A stretch of DNA of 64,000 bases from Protonemura montana. Its lineage: Eukaryota > Arthropoda > Insecta > Plecoptera > Nemouridae. Shown here one piece after another: positions 54,401 through 63,671 of this stretch (its first letter is position 1; each line of letters opens with the position of its first letter). The position numbers and the translations under genes were made by a program. The stretch spans positions 12,765,708-12,829,707 of the forward strand of contig OX387609.1 of assembly GCA_947568835.1 (NCBI GenBank), read 5' to 3'. The notes below the pieces were generated by a model that saw nothing but the letters and a program-made list of their open reading frames with translations, did no database searches and had not been told where the DNA came from.

Positions 54401-57238
54401 ATCTTCTTACTTCATACGCTGCAAAACTGATCGCAATGAAAAAACATCCCACGTACCCGTCTCTACTTCAGCCCAGATTCCAGCCAATTTATGACGCTAA
54501 GCCCTTTTCAACTTTGCCGGCAGGTATTAGACTAAGTCGTATTCTCACCGAAATAACTTTCAAGATTCCAAGGATGTTCCCTGTCGAATCCAGCCTGGTC
54601 GCCCCTTGGTGTGTTCCCAGGCCTTCTTGCCTTATCGGCCTAGCGTCCTTAGGGAAACAGTGCACCAGCGATCTCGTGTACAGACGCAGGTTTGCTGAAA
54701 TCTGTGCCGATCACCCACATTTTATACAATATTATACGGACGGATCAAAGAATAACAATGATGTTGGTTGTGCTTTTACGACGACTCCCAACATTGCATA
54801 CGGGTTTAAACTAAATAGCAAGTGCAGCATTTTCACTGCTGAATTGTATGCCATTATGAAGGCTCTGCAACACATAGAAAGCAGAGATGAACCCAACTTT
54901 CTTATTTTTTCAGATTCACTCAGCTCTATTGATGCAATTTATGACATTTTCTCACCCAACACCCTCGTTCAAAAAGTACATTCCCTACTAGCGACCCTCT
55001 CTTCTCGGGACGTGAGAGTAGTGTTCTGTTGGGTGCCTGGGCACGTTGGCATTAAGGGCAACGAGAGGGCCGATGCAGCCGCCAAGAATGCCTTGCACAA
55101 TGCTGAAATGGTTGACCAAAGAATCTTCCACAGTGATTTGAAGGTCTACTTTAAGTCAACTTTCAAACGAAGATTTCAAGATATCTGGGATAGACAAACA
55201 AACAATAAATTAAAAGAAATTAAAGCTACTGTCGAACCATGGGAGTCATCAAAGAGATCTGAAAGGCGTGAGGAGGTCGTTCTCACCCGACTCCGTATCG
55301 GACATACTCTTTTAACCCACTCTTTCTTATTCACTATTGACAAGGTGCCTCCGCGCTGCAATACATGCAACGAGATTTTATCCATCCGACACATTTTAAT
55401 TGATTGTACAAAGTATAGAGTTGCTAGACAACGTCACTCATTAGAAAATACTATTGACAAAGTATTAGCAGATGACCCTCGTCGTATTGACAATGTTTTT
55501 AAATTCTTACAAGAGCTTGACGTAATAGGTTTGATGTAAACTTTTATCAATCTTTTATTGAACAACCTTCTTTTATCCGGCGCAAAATAACCATCCGGTT
55601 GACGCGCCGTTAAGCCCCAATATTCATTCATTCCTTCATCATATCGGACATTGGATCTTCAACTAGCTCAGCTGGTTTAGTAGTACTGTAAAAAAAAAAG
55701 TTAATTTCACATAACCTTTAGTACCTACTATTATATTATGATACAACAGAAAGTTTAAAACAGTAAATTTTTTACCATTCGTGAATGGAGACCACTGCAC
55801 TTTTGTGGACAATCTTTAGGTTCTTTGTTTTGCGGGATTTTCCCGCCAAAGTCCTTTTTTCTTCATAAACGTGATTAGTTCTGCACCTTTGAAGCCGCAA
55901 TCGTACAGACACCTGTTAGAAGGGAAAAACCAATCGTAGACTTGCAGATAGATCCAAATAACCATTGCCTAGGTCAACAATTATATTTTTATATTAAAGG
56001 CTTTGACATGTAGGAGTGGCTTTAGGCAGTCACTTTAGGTATTTTTTATTAATATTACTGGCCCAATGACAATAATGATGGTATCACCGGCCATGATCGG
56101 TACCAAGTAGGTACCTACTTGCATAAAAAATGACAACCACAGAAGATAAGTTGCAACGTAAACTTACATTTCGATGTTCTGACCCGTCTCCCAAAAATGG
56201 GTACTTGTCGACAACCGCCAAACTGTAGTTTGAGTAATCAGTTGGTGTTGGGTTTCCATTTGTTATGCCCAACAGATGGACAGAGAGCATTCTTACAAGC
56301 TCTAAATGTAAATGGCCATTTCGCTCAAGGTCCCCTCGGCTATGGGCTACTTGCAGGTTATATGTAAGCTCTGGAATGGTCGTGGGGTATGGAATAACAT
56401 CCTTAGTTTTCCTTTTCACATAGAAGGCATTTTTCTGTGCAAGTAGTCTTGGTTTGGGTGGAGTGTCTCTGGCAGCTGGTGATTCCACCCTGATAGTGGA
56501 GGCACTGGAGATGGAGCTCACATCCTCAATGACACAATCAACAACATTTTCAGTTGCGAATGATGTTGTGGCCTAAAATCAAAGAAATCAAAGACCAGTC
56601 AGAAGGGCAAAAAGATGATAGGGCCAAAATATTTGACATTAGGTAAAAATTATTGAAAGATGATAGGTTACCTACAAGAATGCACCGTAACTTGAAATAT
56701 CAGAACGAGAAGTTATGACAAGTTTCGTACCACTACTGGGATGTTGTCCATGATTACAATGGGCTCCGACTCTTGGTGCAACTCATGTAGTTTCTTCAAA
56801 AAAATTACACGCTTTCCGATGGAAGGTATAAGAACGGCAATAATATCTGCATGCCCGCTCAGGGCAGCCAGTGCCTCCCGGTTTATATCCGCCTCTGAAA
56901 TATAAAATGGAACCACCGTGAATGGTGGTGACTGGTGATACAGAGAGTGCGGCTACCTTTTCAGTGGTGGCATCACAGTTCAGTTACTTTGATCACCAGT
57001 AGGTAAGCTTTAAGGTATGTAAACTTGCATACCCTGGTAACCCTAAACTAAGCCCAAGTAGGATACATAAGGACACACACCCAAGTAGGTTAGTTTAACC
57101 TAGAAGGATATGAAAGTTTACCATTTGTTACAATGAATTAATGGTTATTCATCCTGCTTTACACTTACCTCGAAAAGATTCCACAAGTGATTCTAATCCC
57201 CACTTGTAGAGGATAGCTTCGGTGTAGTCGTCTGCCAT
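48455..57238 (-). CDS. SAM-domain protein of the CACTA-type element, split by I-like copy 3
   Basis: Exons: 57,238-57,169; 56,894-56,731; 56,572-56,168; 55,912-55,776; exon 5, interrupted, as 55,685-55,634 and 49,150-49,119; 49,067-48,858; 48,772-48,455. Exons 1-2 form a SAM domain (YKWGLESLVESF, DINREALAALS, LIPSIGKRVIFLKKL). Exons 3-4 are Pro- and Lys/Arg-rich. The last two encode a conserved-looking C-terminal domain (FVRLLSRLHPRTKKGSRPLLEL, CEGRVMCHSGALST, VLLGSYFVMDRNFPSAYGMFLTFL). Genes annotated as SAM-domain-containing-3-like in animals often show this design and are, as I understand it, partners of EnSpm transposons. The role is unknown; SAM domains mediate protein contacts. Splice sites look intact, but a 6.5-kb insertion lies in exon 5, so the gene is probably dead in this copy. 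Confidence 0.65.
50048..51436 (+). CDS. ORF1 (Gag-like) of I-like copy 3
   Basis: 462 residues, same protein as copy 2 apart from one change near the C-terminus (Ser for Asn in YTGSSGS). Three zinc knuckles and the coiled coil are intact. Silent changes cluster in the last 80 bases (51,360-51,420), just before the switch to the second subfamily. Confidence 0.92.
   Translation: MENPKENPSPPPNYLPGLLDKAINVHNVQSNNANFINAFDSFFIITRQDSNKDLTFSGVSPFKIERFLSADVGELRSTKRLRDGTLLVETNKKEISDRLTKLTLLGTFKVSTLAHKTLNSCKGVVFSHDLLQMGEEEALSELKNQRVVEIKSIITRKSNIPEPSPLHILTFNTTVLPRFIFVGFIRVEVKPSIPNPLRCLNCQRFGHGQQSCRRSRMCDRCGRSDAHPDAPCDQDAHCANCEAPHPSWSRECPVWKKEKKICEIKTLENISYPEARRKYSLLCPSLPKIRSFAQVAAPPPVPGPEEGHPSRSSELKTLMDMMTLLLSGQEENKRRLEEQTKKIDEQTEQIKILRRENEELKEKNRKMEEEMATYQKTPTAAPGPSRTPGSTQAKQSERREVSERKSREAGGRSVSMESIDSRNDEMDCSLSDASVVSRKGSKKQKITYTGSSGSASDFLKKK
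51437..51846 (+). repeat. ORF1-ORF2 spacer rich in TGTGATA motifs
   Basis: The 410-base spacer holds roughly a dozen copies of TGTGATA or close variants (CTGTGATATTT, TTGTGATAAAC, CTCGTGATAGTG) at irregular 10-60-base spacing in a T-rich context. Copies 1-2 have an 85-base spacer with three. Copy 4 repeats the long form (63,672-64,000). A short frame (51,542-51,856) spans it but looks like a hydrophobic low-complexity product. Function unknown. Confidence 0.8.
51847..55539 (+). CDS. ORF2 (endonuclease-reverse transcriptase-RNase H) of I-like copy 3, second subfamily
   Basis: 1,230 residues, clearly diverged from ORF2 of copies 1-2 but with the same order: endonuclease (IQWNLNGYHHH, LQETHFK, LLGDFNAHSPLWG, SDHFPI), reverse transcriptase (SYRPISLTSCLCKAMEKM, CGFRKNRSTLDHL, FFDLEKAYDTTW, GVPQGSVLSVTLF, FVDDLAI), RNase H (YTDGSKNNNDVGCAF, IFTAELYAI, FSDSLSS, WVPGHVGIKGNERADAAA) and the Cys/His tail (RCNTCN, IRHILIDC). 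No stops; all catalytic residues I can check are present. The protein pairs with an ORF1 of the other subfamily, so function would need cross-compatibility. Confidence 0.94.
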   Translation: MALIQWNLNGYHHHREEVKLLTANFNPLCLSLQETHFKPSDSPVLSGYTFFRHDDLSRNIAAGGVATAVLDSVPAHPLQLVTPLQAVAVRVHIPQPVTLCNIYLPEWAPATAPNLQSLVSQLPHPYVLLGDFNAHSPLWGDTMADGRGRMLESFIDDNDLFLLNNGQQTRFNSFNGNFTAIDLCICSPSVAHMFDFSVHNDLCGSDHFPIILRLQTDFQIPSRPAQWSLKRANWKRFAALADLSGSLQETDVQSQVKKVTEIITSAAEESIPQTSTKPRRIPVPWWNDECVKAHKARKKALRIFTKRPTTFNLQVFKQLRAKARQVFKRSQRQSWNDYVSSLSFTTPLTKVWHRVNKIRGKHKPISIAGIENNGHLFTAPKEIADSIGQHFADVSSSRHYSASFQQIKRTAERRQLSFASANSECYNMPFSEWELDNAIRTSKNTSPGADRVHNEFLKHLAPDARLALLDMYNKIWLSQIFPEEWRHAIQVPIPKPGKDKQLAASYRPISLTSCLCKAMEKMVNNRLVWWLETKNLLSNLQCGFRKNRSTLDHLVRMEAFIQDSFLCKQHAIAVFFDLEKAYDTTWRHNILKSLHSWGFKGRLPVFITNFMTDRTFNVRVGNVLSDTFSQENGVPQGSVLSVTLFAIAINTITSCVNSPVSSSLFVDDLAIICSSKNLASTSRQIQLTVNRLVKWADATGFTFSTAKTNCVHFSRVRGLFPDPEIYLRGNCLPVVKSVKFLGLVFDQKLNFKEHFNQLRIKCFKSLNLLRYLTGTRWGADRTVMLRVYRALIRSKLDYGSAVYDSARDSYKRTLNTIHNTGIRLAIGALRTSRVESLYCDSGEPPLTLRREYLLTSYAAKLIAMKKHPTYPSLLQPRFQPIYDAKPFSTLPAGIRLSRILTEITFKIPRMFPVESSLVAPWCVPRPSCLIGLASLGKQCTSDLVYRRRFAEICADHPHFIQYYTDGSKNNNDVGCAFTTTPNIAYGFKLNSKCSIFTAELYAIMKALQHIESRDEPNFLIFSDSLSSIDAIYDIFSPNTLVQKVHSLLATLSSRDVRVVFCWVPGHVGIKGNERADAAAKNALHNAEMVDQRIFHSDLKVYFKSTFKRRFQDIWDRQTNNKLKEIKATVEPWESSKRSERREEVVLTRLRIGHTLLTHSFLFTIDKVPPRCNTCNEILSIRHILIDCTKYRVARQRHSLENTIDKVLADDPRRIDNVFKFLQELDVIGLM

Positions 57239-57517
57239 TATTTTGTACCCGAATCGCACAGTGGCTATACAAAACACTTCGAAGATTCCCAATTTCTGAG
57301 GCGACGCCGCTTCACCTGCTATAAGGGCTAGAATCGCTAAAAACGCGCGAAAATCGGTCGGAGCTGCTGTCTAGCTCAGCCTAGGTCGGATCAGCTGACC
57401 GTGTTGTCAATGTCAAGTAGCACTAGCAGTCCGAGTTCGATCACAGGGTGCTTTTGTGTTATTTATTTTATTTAAATATTTTTAATAGATTTGCTTGCAC
57501 GGTCACAATAAAATGAA

Positions 57518-60493
57518 ATGGTGTACTCGTGTGAGATGTGCTTTTTCAAATCTGCAAGTAGAATTTCGACAGTGCAACACGTTGTGAGAAATCATAGACA
57601 TGACTTAAATTTTTTGACGAACTGCAGATTCCCAGATTGTAATGCGTCTTATCGCAACTGGGTGTCTTTCAAATCGCATGTCGCTAGGAAACACAAATAC
57701 GAAGAGGTTCTTGAACAAGATCAACCTGGGCAGGAGCTGGGAGGAAACGTTGATGATATCTTTGTGAACGAAATACAATTGGGTGGTAAGTCTGACATTT
57801 CAGTTTTGAGTTGTAAACCTAACTTCATAATATCAGATGATTCAGTTTAGCATAGTGCATTTTCATTTTATTATTGGTGTTTAACGACACACTGTTGTAG
57901 CATTTGGCCTATGACACTGGTCTATTGACATGCATTTTCTTTTACCAGAACAACACGATTTTGAGGGTGCAGTGGAAGAGATTCCATTCCCAGTCGATGC
58001 CTTGAATGAGATTCGTGGGCAGTATGTCAAATACATACAACTTGTGCGAGAGGGCTGCAATATATCGCAAAAGGCAACTGATACGATTACGGCAGGCATA
58101 ATTCAATTTTCTGAAGATTCTTTGGCTGCTCTGAAGGTGTGTTAATTAAAGTTGTTCCATCTTGTTCTAAAAATTCCCACCTCGTAACTACCAACATGAA
58201 CCAAATAGTATTTATTTAATCCAAAATCCCAATTCAAGGTAGGTATCGAAGTAATTCATTTTGGGCACTAGGACCTAGCACACTGCACTGTGTCTACCTA
58301 TTACACTAATTTAATTTTGGTACTGCCTTAGAACCCAAAGATAAGAATAAAATAGGTACCAATATATTGTAACCTTGCTGTACAATTCTCCGAATGAGTT
58401 CATGTTTTGAATTCAACTGTGTATTTCAGGCACACTTACTTCAATCAGTTCAACCAGATGGGATGATCTCTTCTGCTAGCATCGAGCAAATATTTGAAGA
58501 CTTCAAACTCTCTACAGCAATCGAGGATGTCAAAACTAAATATTTGCTCGATCAGTTTTTGGTAGAAAGTGGATTTTTAATTATGCCACAGTCTGTTAAT
58601 CTAGGTTATGTTTGGTCTTGGGTTAAAAAACCCAGATTACACTTAGCCAGGAAGCATATAAACTTTTATGAAGTTTCATTTTTTGCTCAGCTCCAGCAGC
58701 TTCTAAATCAGGATGATATTTTGCATTGTGTGGACCACCCAAGGGCTGTGAATAACAAAGGATTGCTAACAGATTACCAGGACGGTACTTTTGTTAAAAT
58801 GCACCCAATTTTTGGAAACTGTCCTGATTCCCTGATGATCATTCTTTATTATGATGATGTGGAAATTGTAAATCCCCTTGGGTCAAAAGTAAAGAGTCAT
58901 AAGCTAGCCATGTTTTATTGGACACTTGGTAATATATATCCCGAGTGTCGGTCAACTTTGAAGGTTGTGAACCTCCTATGCATAGTAAAATCAGTACATT
59001 TACGGAAGTACGGCATGAACAAAATTTTAGAAACTTTTGTAAGGGACATGAAAATACTAGAATCCTCTGAAGGTAAAATAATGTTAATAAAAGGACTTGA
59101 GAGACGTTTTCGAGGCTCCCTTTTAATGTTTACTGGCGACACTCTGGCAGCCAATTATGTGGGGGGCTTTAAAGAGGGGGTAGCTTTTGCCAAAAAACCT
59201 TGTCGATCATGTTTAGGCACTGATGTTTCTACCAAAATTTACTTTAGAGAGAGCCAGTTTGTGCTTAGAGACAAAGTCACTCATTCGGAACAGTGTGCTG
59301 TGTTAAGTGAACCTGGCCTACCAAAAGATGCTGTGACATTTTGGTCAAAAGAGTTTGGACTAACAGGTAGGAGTCTTCTCTGTGATATCGAGACTTTCGA
59401 TATCACAACATGTCTCGTTCAGGATATTATGCATGTTATAATAGAAGGAGTTCTTGAAATGGAAATCAGACTTTTTTTGAAATACTGCATTGAGAATTTA
59501 CATATTAAACTAAAAAAGCTTAACAACGATATCTCTGGCTTCAATTACGAACATCTCGTGAAAGACAAACCGTCTCTCATAGAGCGGAGACACCTCGATA
59601 ACAAACTTCGCCAGAACTGTGCGCAGTTAATAACTTTAGGAAATACTTTGCCTTTCATTGTGGGTGACTATTTGGAAGATGACAATGAGCGTCTAATGAA
59701 TCTAACATTGTTGCTGCAAATTTTGAATTCAATGATGGCATTTGAAATCAGCATCGAAGATGTTGAGCTTTTGAAGACAATGATTGATGTTCATCATTCA
59801 CAGTTTGTCTTGTTATACAGAGGTCCAACTCCAAAGTTCCATTATATGGTACATTTACCAACCCAAATTATGCTTTTCGGTCCATTACGTCATCAGTGGT
59901 GTATGAGGTTTGAGGGGGCCCACTGTCGCTTCAAGCACATGGCTTCTGTTGTCAAAAGCTTTAAAAATATAGAGTTAACTCTGAGCTATAGGCACCAATC
60001 GCTGCGTTGTGCTGAGCTGTTTAACTTACCACATGACCCGCCAAAAAATGTTCTTTGCAAGGGTGATGTTGTGCCACCTGGACGTTCCATAAAACTAGGT
60101 GACCATGAACACTTTGATTGTGTGGCACATAGTTTAAATGACTTTGATGTGGACAAAGTTATCTTAAAAACAAGAAACTTAGCTGTGAAGGGAACCTTCT
60201 ATAAAATTGGCACAATTATCTTGTTAAATAGTAATGAAGATGATCTTCCCAAATTCGGGAAGATAATAGATATCATTGTTAGTAATAGCACAAAGCTTTT
60301 GCTTTATGAAAAGATTGAAACGGTTTGGTATGAACGCTCTTACAATGCGTACAAGGTAAACGCATCGTTTCCAAAAATCATTTGTGCTACACATGTTAAT
60401 CAATTAATTCATCCCCATGCTCTTTCCATGTTTCGTGTAAAGAATGATTTCTACGTTCCTCTCCTCAATCATAGAAGAAATGAATTTTTCTAA
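57518..60493 (+). CDS. EnSpm/CACTA-type transposase with N-terminal C2H2 finger, three exons
   Basis: Exons 57,518-57,785, 57,949-58,136 and 58,430-60,493 join in phase at GTAAGT/ACCAG and GTGTGT/TTTCAG to give 839 residues without a stop. Exon 1 encodes two C2H2-type fingers (CEMCFFKSASRISTVQHVVRNH; CRFPDCNASYRNWVSFKSHVARKH). Exon 3 holds the large domain with PIFGNCPDSLMIILYYDDVE, MFYWTLGNIYPECRS, a CRSC motif, TTCLVQDIMHVIIEGVLEMEI and PLRHQWCMRFEGAHCRFKH, features of the animal EnSpm/CACTA transposase family. The Asp residues in YYDDVE, GDTLAANYVGG and QDIMHVIIEGV and the acidic residue in RFEGAH are candidate catalytic positions. It would excise and reinsert its own element. The start Met at 57,518 precedes the first finger; a Met 4 bases upstream is out of frame. 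Confidence 0.8.
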
Positions 60494-61037
60494 GCAGGAT
60501 TTTCTAGTGAAATCTAATAAATATATGCACTGACCAACCTATCTCGAAATGGTACACTTTTATTGTTTTTGTCTTGTAAAATCATGTAATTAATGAATAA
60601 TTTTATTCATTTATTAATGGAGTTTAACGATACCTACTGATATGTTGGATTTCAATAAAATTATAAAGACCATTCCAAATGAAATGTGTAATAACTCTAG
60701 CTGCAACAATTTGAAATTTCACATGTAAATATTTTTTGAATTATAGTTGAAATAAATAAAAGGTGTTGACTTCAAGTCTGTCTTTTTCTGGTTATCAGAC
60801 ATCGGGGGTCAGTGTTGCAGCGAAGATGATACAAGATTAACGTTAAATCTGGTTACCAGACTATCTGAGTCATGGTCAGATAGATAAAATCTGAAAATCA
60901 GACTAATTCTATTGCTAAAACACGATGAAGCATTTTTAAGACTTTACTTTTTAAAAAATCTCTGGTTTTAAGAGTGGAAAATAAAATCAGACTAAAGATA
61001 TCTGCTTTTAAGATTTCAAAAGTCTTACATTCAGTAC
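60494..61037. repeat. Right subterminal region of the CACTA-type element
   Basis: Non-coding. From about 60,785 it holds repeated TCTGGTT/ACCAGA and ATCAGACT motifs, including an inverted pair (TCTGGTTACCAGA at about 60,847), mirrored by motifs at 47,411-47,515 near the left end. Such subterminal repeats are transposase-binding sites in known CACTA elements. Confidence 0.65.
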
Positions 61038-61052
61038 ACTGTTTTTGCAGTG

Positions 61053-61666
61053 TAAAGGGACGATATGCTGTTAAACGTGGAATTGATACCAGCACAATGT
61101 AATGAGACATGTTCGTCGATTACCGTATAGAGCCAAGTACTAGTGAAAGGAACCGCGAATATTTGAGGATGGAAAGTCGGTTGAATAGTTGTGTGGCAAA
61201 ATCGATCTACATCGGAGGATGCTCCTGCATATAGAGCAGGTGGACACGAGTTGGTTGCAAAGCGATGTACGGACATGGCGTCTGAACAGCTATAATAACG
61301 GGAAGTTAAGGTGCAAAGTTGTATGTCTGCTAGCGTGAATTGCATATAATATTGCTGATTATAGGAAATTGCGAAATATTGATAGGGCGTTTCGATAGCG
61401 AGGGCAATGCTGTGGCTCGCAACATACAAAGGCAGGTAAGCAACTTGAAATAAACGATGATAATTACATGGGCTTACTAAAGGGATGGTAATAAAAAGAC
61501 GCAGCGTGTTGTTCTCATAAGTAGTATCGACTATGGCGATGGAGTAGTAGAAGTACATGGCGTCGAGAGTTAGAGTTGTGGGGAAGGAAAAATGTTCCTT
61601 TGTGAGTGCGGTCACTTGGAGAGTTTGCAATGATTCTAAAAGTAATGCTGGGGAGAAGAAGGGAGA
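61053..61666 (-). pseudogene. Baculovirus F-like envelope protein, N-proximal piece
   Basis: The open frame enters at 61,666 from the junction with I-like copy 4 and runs to the CACTA-type terminus at 61,053. It encodes an ectodomain with regularly spaced Cys and many Tyr/Phe (IAIVDTTYENNTLRLFI, LPLYVASHSIALAIETPYQ, QLCTLTSRYYSCSDAMSV), resembling the Baculo_F family found in baculoviruses and in envelope genes of arthropod gypsy-like elements. The true start and any furin site lie beyond the right edge, cut off by copy 4. The frame continues at 46,912-47,334 after the insertion. Membrane-fusion proteins of this class mediate entry; this copy is triply interrupted and cannot function. Confidence 0.65.
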
Positions 61667-62237
61667 CCCCCTCGTGGACTATCACCTTGACGTGGTGAGG
61701 GGGTTTGTGTGATCCAATGACCCGGGAGGCTCTGCCGGTGGGGAGGTTTCGCTCCCCGTAAGGTCTCCTATACCGGACAGGCTCCCGGCGAGGATCCAGA
61801 CCAAGAATAGTCCTGCCACGCCGCTGTCGCGGAACAAGGACTTTGGTCTAGGGAGGCTCTGTGCGCTCTTTTTCTCTCCTCTCTTCATTTCACTATCTTC
61901 TCTTCGCCTCGCCCCTTTTTTCATTCCTTGCCACCTCCCGAAGCCCCCGTCTGCCTTCTGCGACAGCGGTGTGGCGCCCTCCCCTATGACGACTTGGCAA
62001 TTTCCACGGCTTTTTCTTTCGGTATACAACCCACAAACGTTGACGACAAATGCAAAGTACCAGGACACATACCCAAGCTTAAGGTGTCACCAATCGTGCC
62101 GAGGAGCTGAATTACTACTGGGTAAATAGTAGTAGCGAACGATGGACTCTGAACACCTGGCGACCTTCAGTTTTATATTAGCCTTACTCCCACAAGCGGG
62201 GCTCTGTGGGAGCTGACCTTTATTTCCCTAGCTTCTC

Positions 62238-63671
62238 GTGGGTCCAAAAATGAACCAAAATCACAAAAACCAAACCCCAACCCCCTTTTCCCCCCCCCCA
62301 AACCCAAGCTTCCCAACCCCACCTACCCCCAACTCAAAAAAAACGTCCACCCCCCCCCTTAAAAGTTTACCAAGCCTGTTTGACAGGACCATTAATGTAC
62401 AACATGTACAATCAAACAACAAAACGTTCACCGACCATTTCGACTCCTTTTTTATCATCTCAAGACTAGATGCAGACAAGAATCTGACCTTCTCCGGCGT
62501 GAGCCCCTTTAAAATACAAAGATTTCTGTCCGCAGACGTAGGAGAGCTTCGCTCTACTAAGCGCCTGCACGACGGGACTCTTCTTGTAGAAGCTGGGAAA
62601 AAAGAAATATCAGATAAACTCTCTGGCCTTACTCTATTAGGAACATTCCAGGTCTCCACCCTTGCCCACAAAACTCTGAACTCCTGCAAAGGAGTCGTGT
62701 TCAGCCACGACCTGCTTCAGATGGGCGAGGAAGAGGCCTTGCTCGAACTCACAAACCAGAGAGTAATCGAAGTGAAATCCATCACCACCCGGAAAGACAA
62801 CATTCTTAAACCATCACCGCTCCACATTCTAACATTTAATTCCACCGTTCTGCCTCAATTTATTTTCGTGGGATTTATACGTGTTGAGGTTAAGCCCAGC
62901 ATCCCGAATCCCCTTCGATGCCTTAACTGCCAACGCTTTGGCCACGGCCAGCAGTCTTGTCGGCGGAGCCGGATGTGCGACAGGTGTGGCAGGTCTGACG
63001 CCCATCCAGACGCCCCGTGCGACCAGGACGCTCACTGTGCGAACTGCGAAGCTCCGCACCCATCCTGGTCCCGGGAGTGTCCCGTCTGGAAAAAAGAAAA
63101 AAAGATATGCGAAATTAAAACTCTACAAAATATCTCCTACCCTGAGGCGAGGAACAAGTACAGTCTCCTCTGTCCAAGTCTGCCCAACATAAGATCCTTT
63201 GCCCAAGTCGCCGCTCCACCTCCTGTCCCCGGTCCTGAGGAGAGACATCCCCCGCGTTCATCAGAACTCAAGAATCTGATGGACATGATGTCCCTTCTTC
63301 TCTCTGGGCAGGAGGAGAACAAGCGGAGGCTTGAAGAGCAGACAAAGAAAATAGAAGATCAAACGAAACAAATAGAGTTGCTAAGGAAGGAGAACGAAGA
63401 GCTGAGAAACCAAAACAAGAAAATTGCAGATGAACTTAATGATTTGAAACAAAAGCCACAAAATGCAAAGAAATTAGAATCCAAAGAGACCAGCCCCAAG
63501 TCTAAAGAGGACGAGTCCTCGATGGACTGCGATGAGGTTGAGGGTGCCGCCCAGGTGCAAGGAGGCGGTGGTGAAGCGACAGTTGCTGTGCCTAGCAAGA
63601 GACAAAAGACTGATGTATGTAAAGTAAAAACCAAAGAGGTGAAACCAAGTAGACATCTAAATTATCCTTGA
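62238..63671 (+). CDS. ORF1 (Gag-like) of I-like copy 4
   Basis: 477 residues. The N-terminus is a low-complexity Pro/Asn/Thr stretch (about 1-45) unlike copies 1-3. The Gag-like domain is moderately diverged, then the three zinc knuckles (CLNCQRFGHGQQSC, CDRCGRSDAHPDAPC, CANCEAPHPSWSREC) are identical to copies 2-3 even at almost all synonymous positions (about 62,890-63,095). The coiled coil and acidic/Lys-rich C-terminus differ again. No stop; intact. Confidence 0.92.
   Translation: MGPKMNQNHKNQTPTPFSPPPNPSFPTPPTPNSKKTSTPPLKSLPSLFDRTINVQHVQSNNKTFTDHFDSFFIISRLDADKNLTFSGVSPFKIQRFLSADVGELRSTKRLHDGTLLVEAGKKEISDKLSGLTLLGTFQVSTLAHKTLNSCKGVVFSHDLLQMGEEEALLELTNQRVIEVKSITTRKDNILKPSPLHILTFNSTVLPQFIFVGFIRVEVKPSIPNPLRCLNCQRFGHGQQSCRRSRMCDRCGRSDAHPDAPCDQDAHCANCEAPHPSWSRECPVWKKEKKICEIKTLQNISYPEARNKYSLLCPSLPNIRSFAQVAAPPPVPGPEERHPPRSSELKNLMDMMSLLLSGQEENKRRLEEQTKKIEDQTKQIELLRKENEELRNQNKKIADELNDLKQKPQNAKKLESKETSPKSKEDESSMDCDEVEGAAQVQGGGGEATVAVPSKRQKTDVCKVKTKEVKPSRHLNYP

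Larger units (their letters stand above)
49151..55633 (+). mobile_element. I-like retrotransposon copy 3, chimera of two subfamilies
   Basis: From 49,151 to about 51,487 the sequence is nearly identical to copies 1 and 2 (5' block, UTR, ORF1). From about 51,488 on, the spacer, ORF2 and 3' UTR belong to a different subfamily, whose spacer matches copy 4 (63,640-64,000). It sits in exon 5 of the SAM-domain gene, with matching exon parts on both sides, but I find no target-site duplication. The tail is ATTCATTCATTC. Confidence 0.92.
47335..61052. mobile_element. EnSpm/CACTA-type DNA transposon with two spliced genes
   Basis: Both ends carry the identical 15-base inverted repeat CACTGCAAAAACAGT (47,335-47,349 and 61,038-61,052), flanked by TA on each side (47,333-47,334 and 61,053-61,054). 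CACTR-type ends, a 2-base target duplication, subterminal TCTGGTT/ACCAGA motifs in many copies, and a transposase of the type with an MRFEGAHCRFKH motif fit the animal EnSpm/CACTA superfamily. Without the inserted retrotransposon (49,151-55,633) its length is about 7.2 kb. Two genes diverge from about 57.3-57.5 kb: transposase to the right, SAM-domain protein to the left. It interrupts the F-like envelope gene. Confidence 0.8.
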
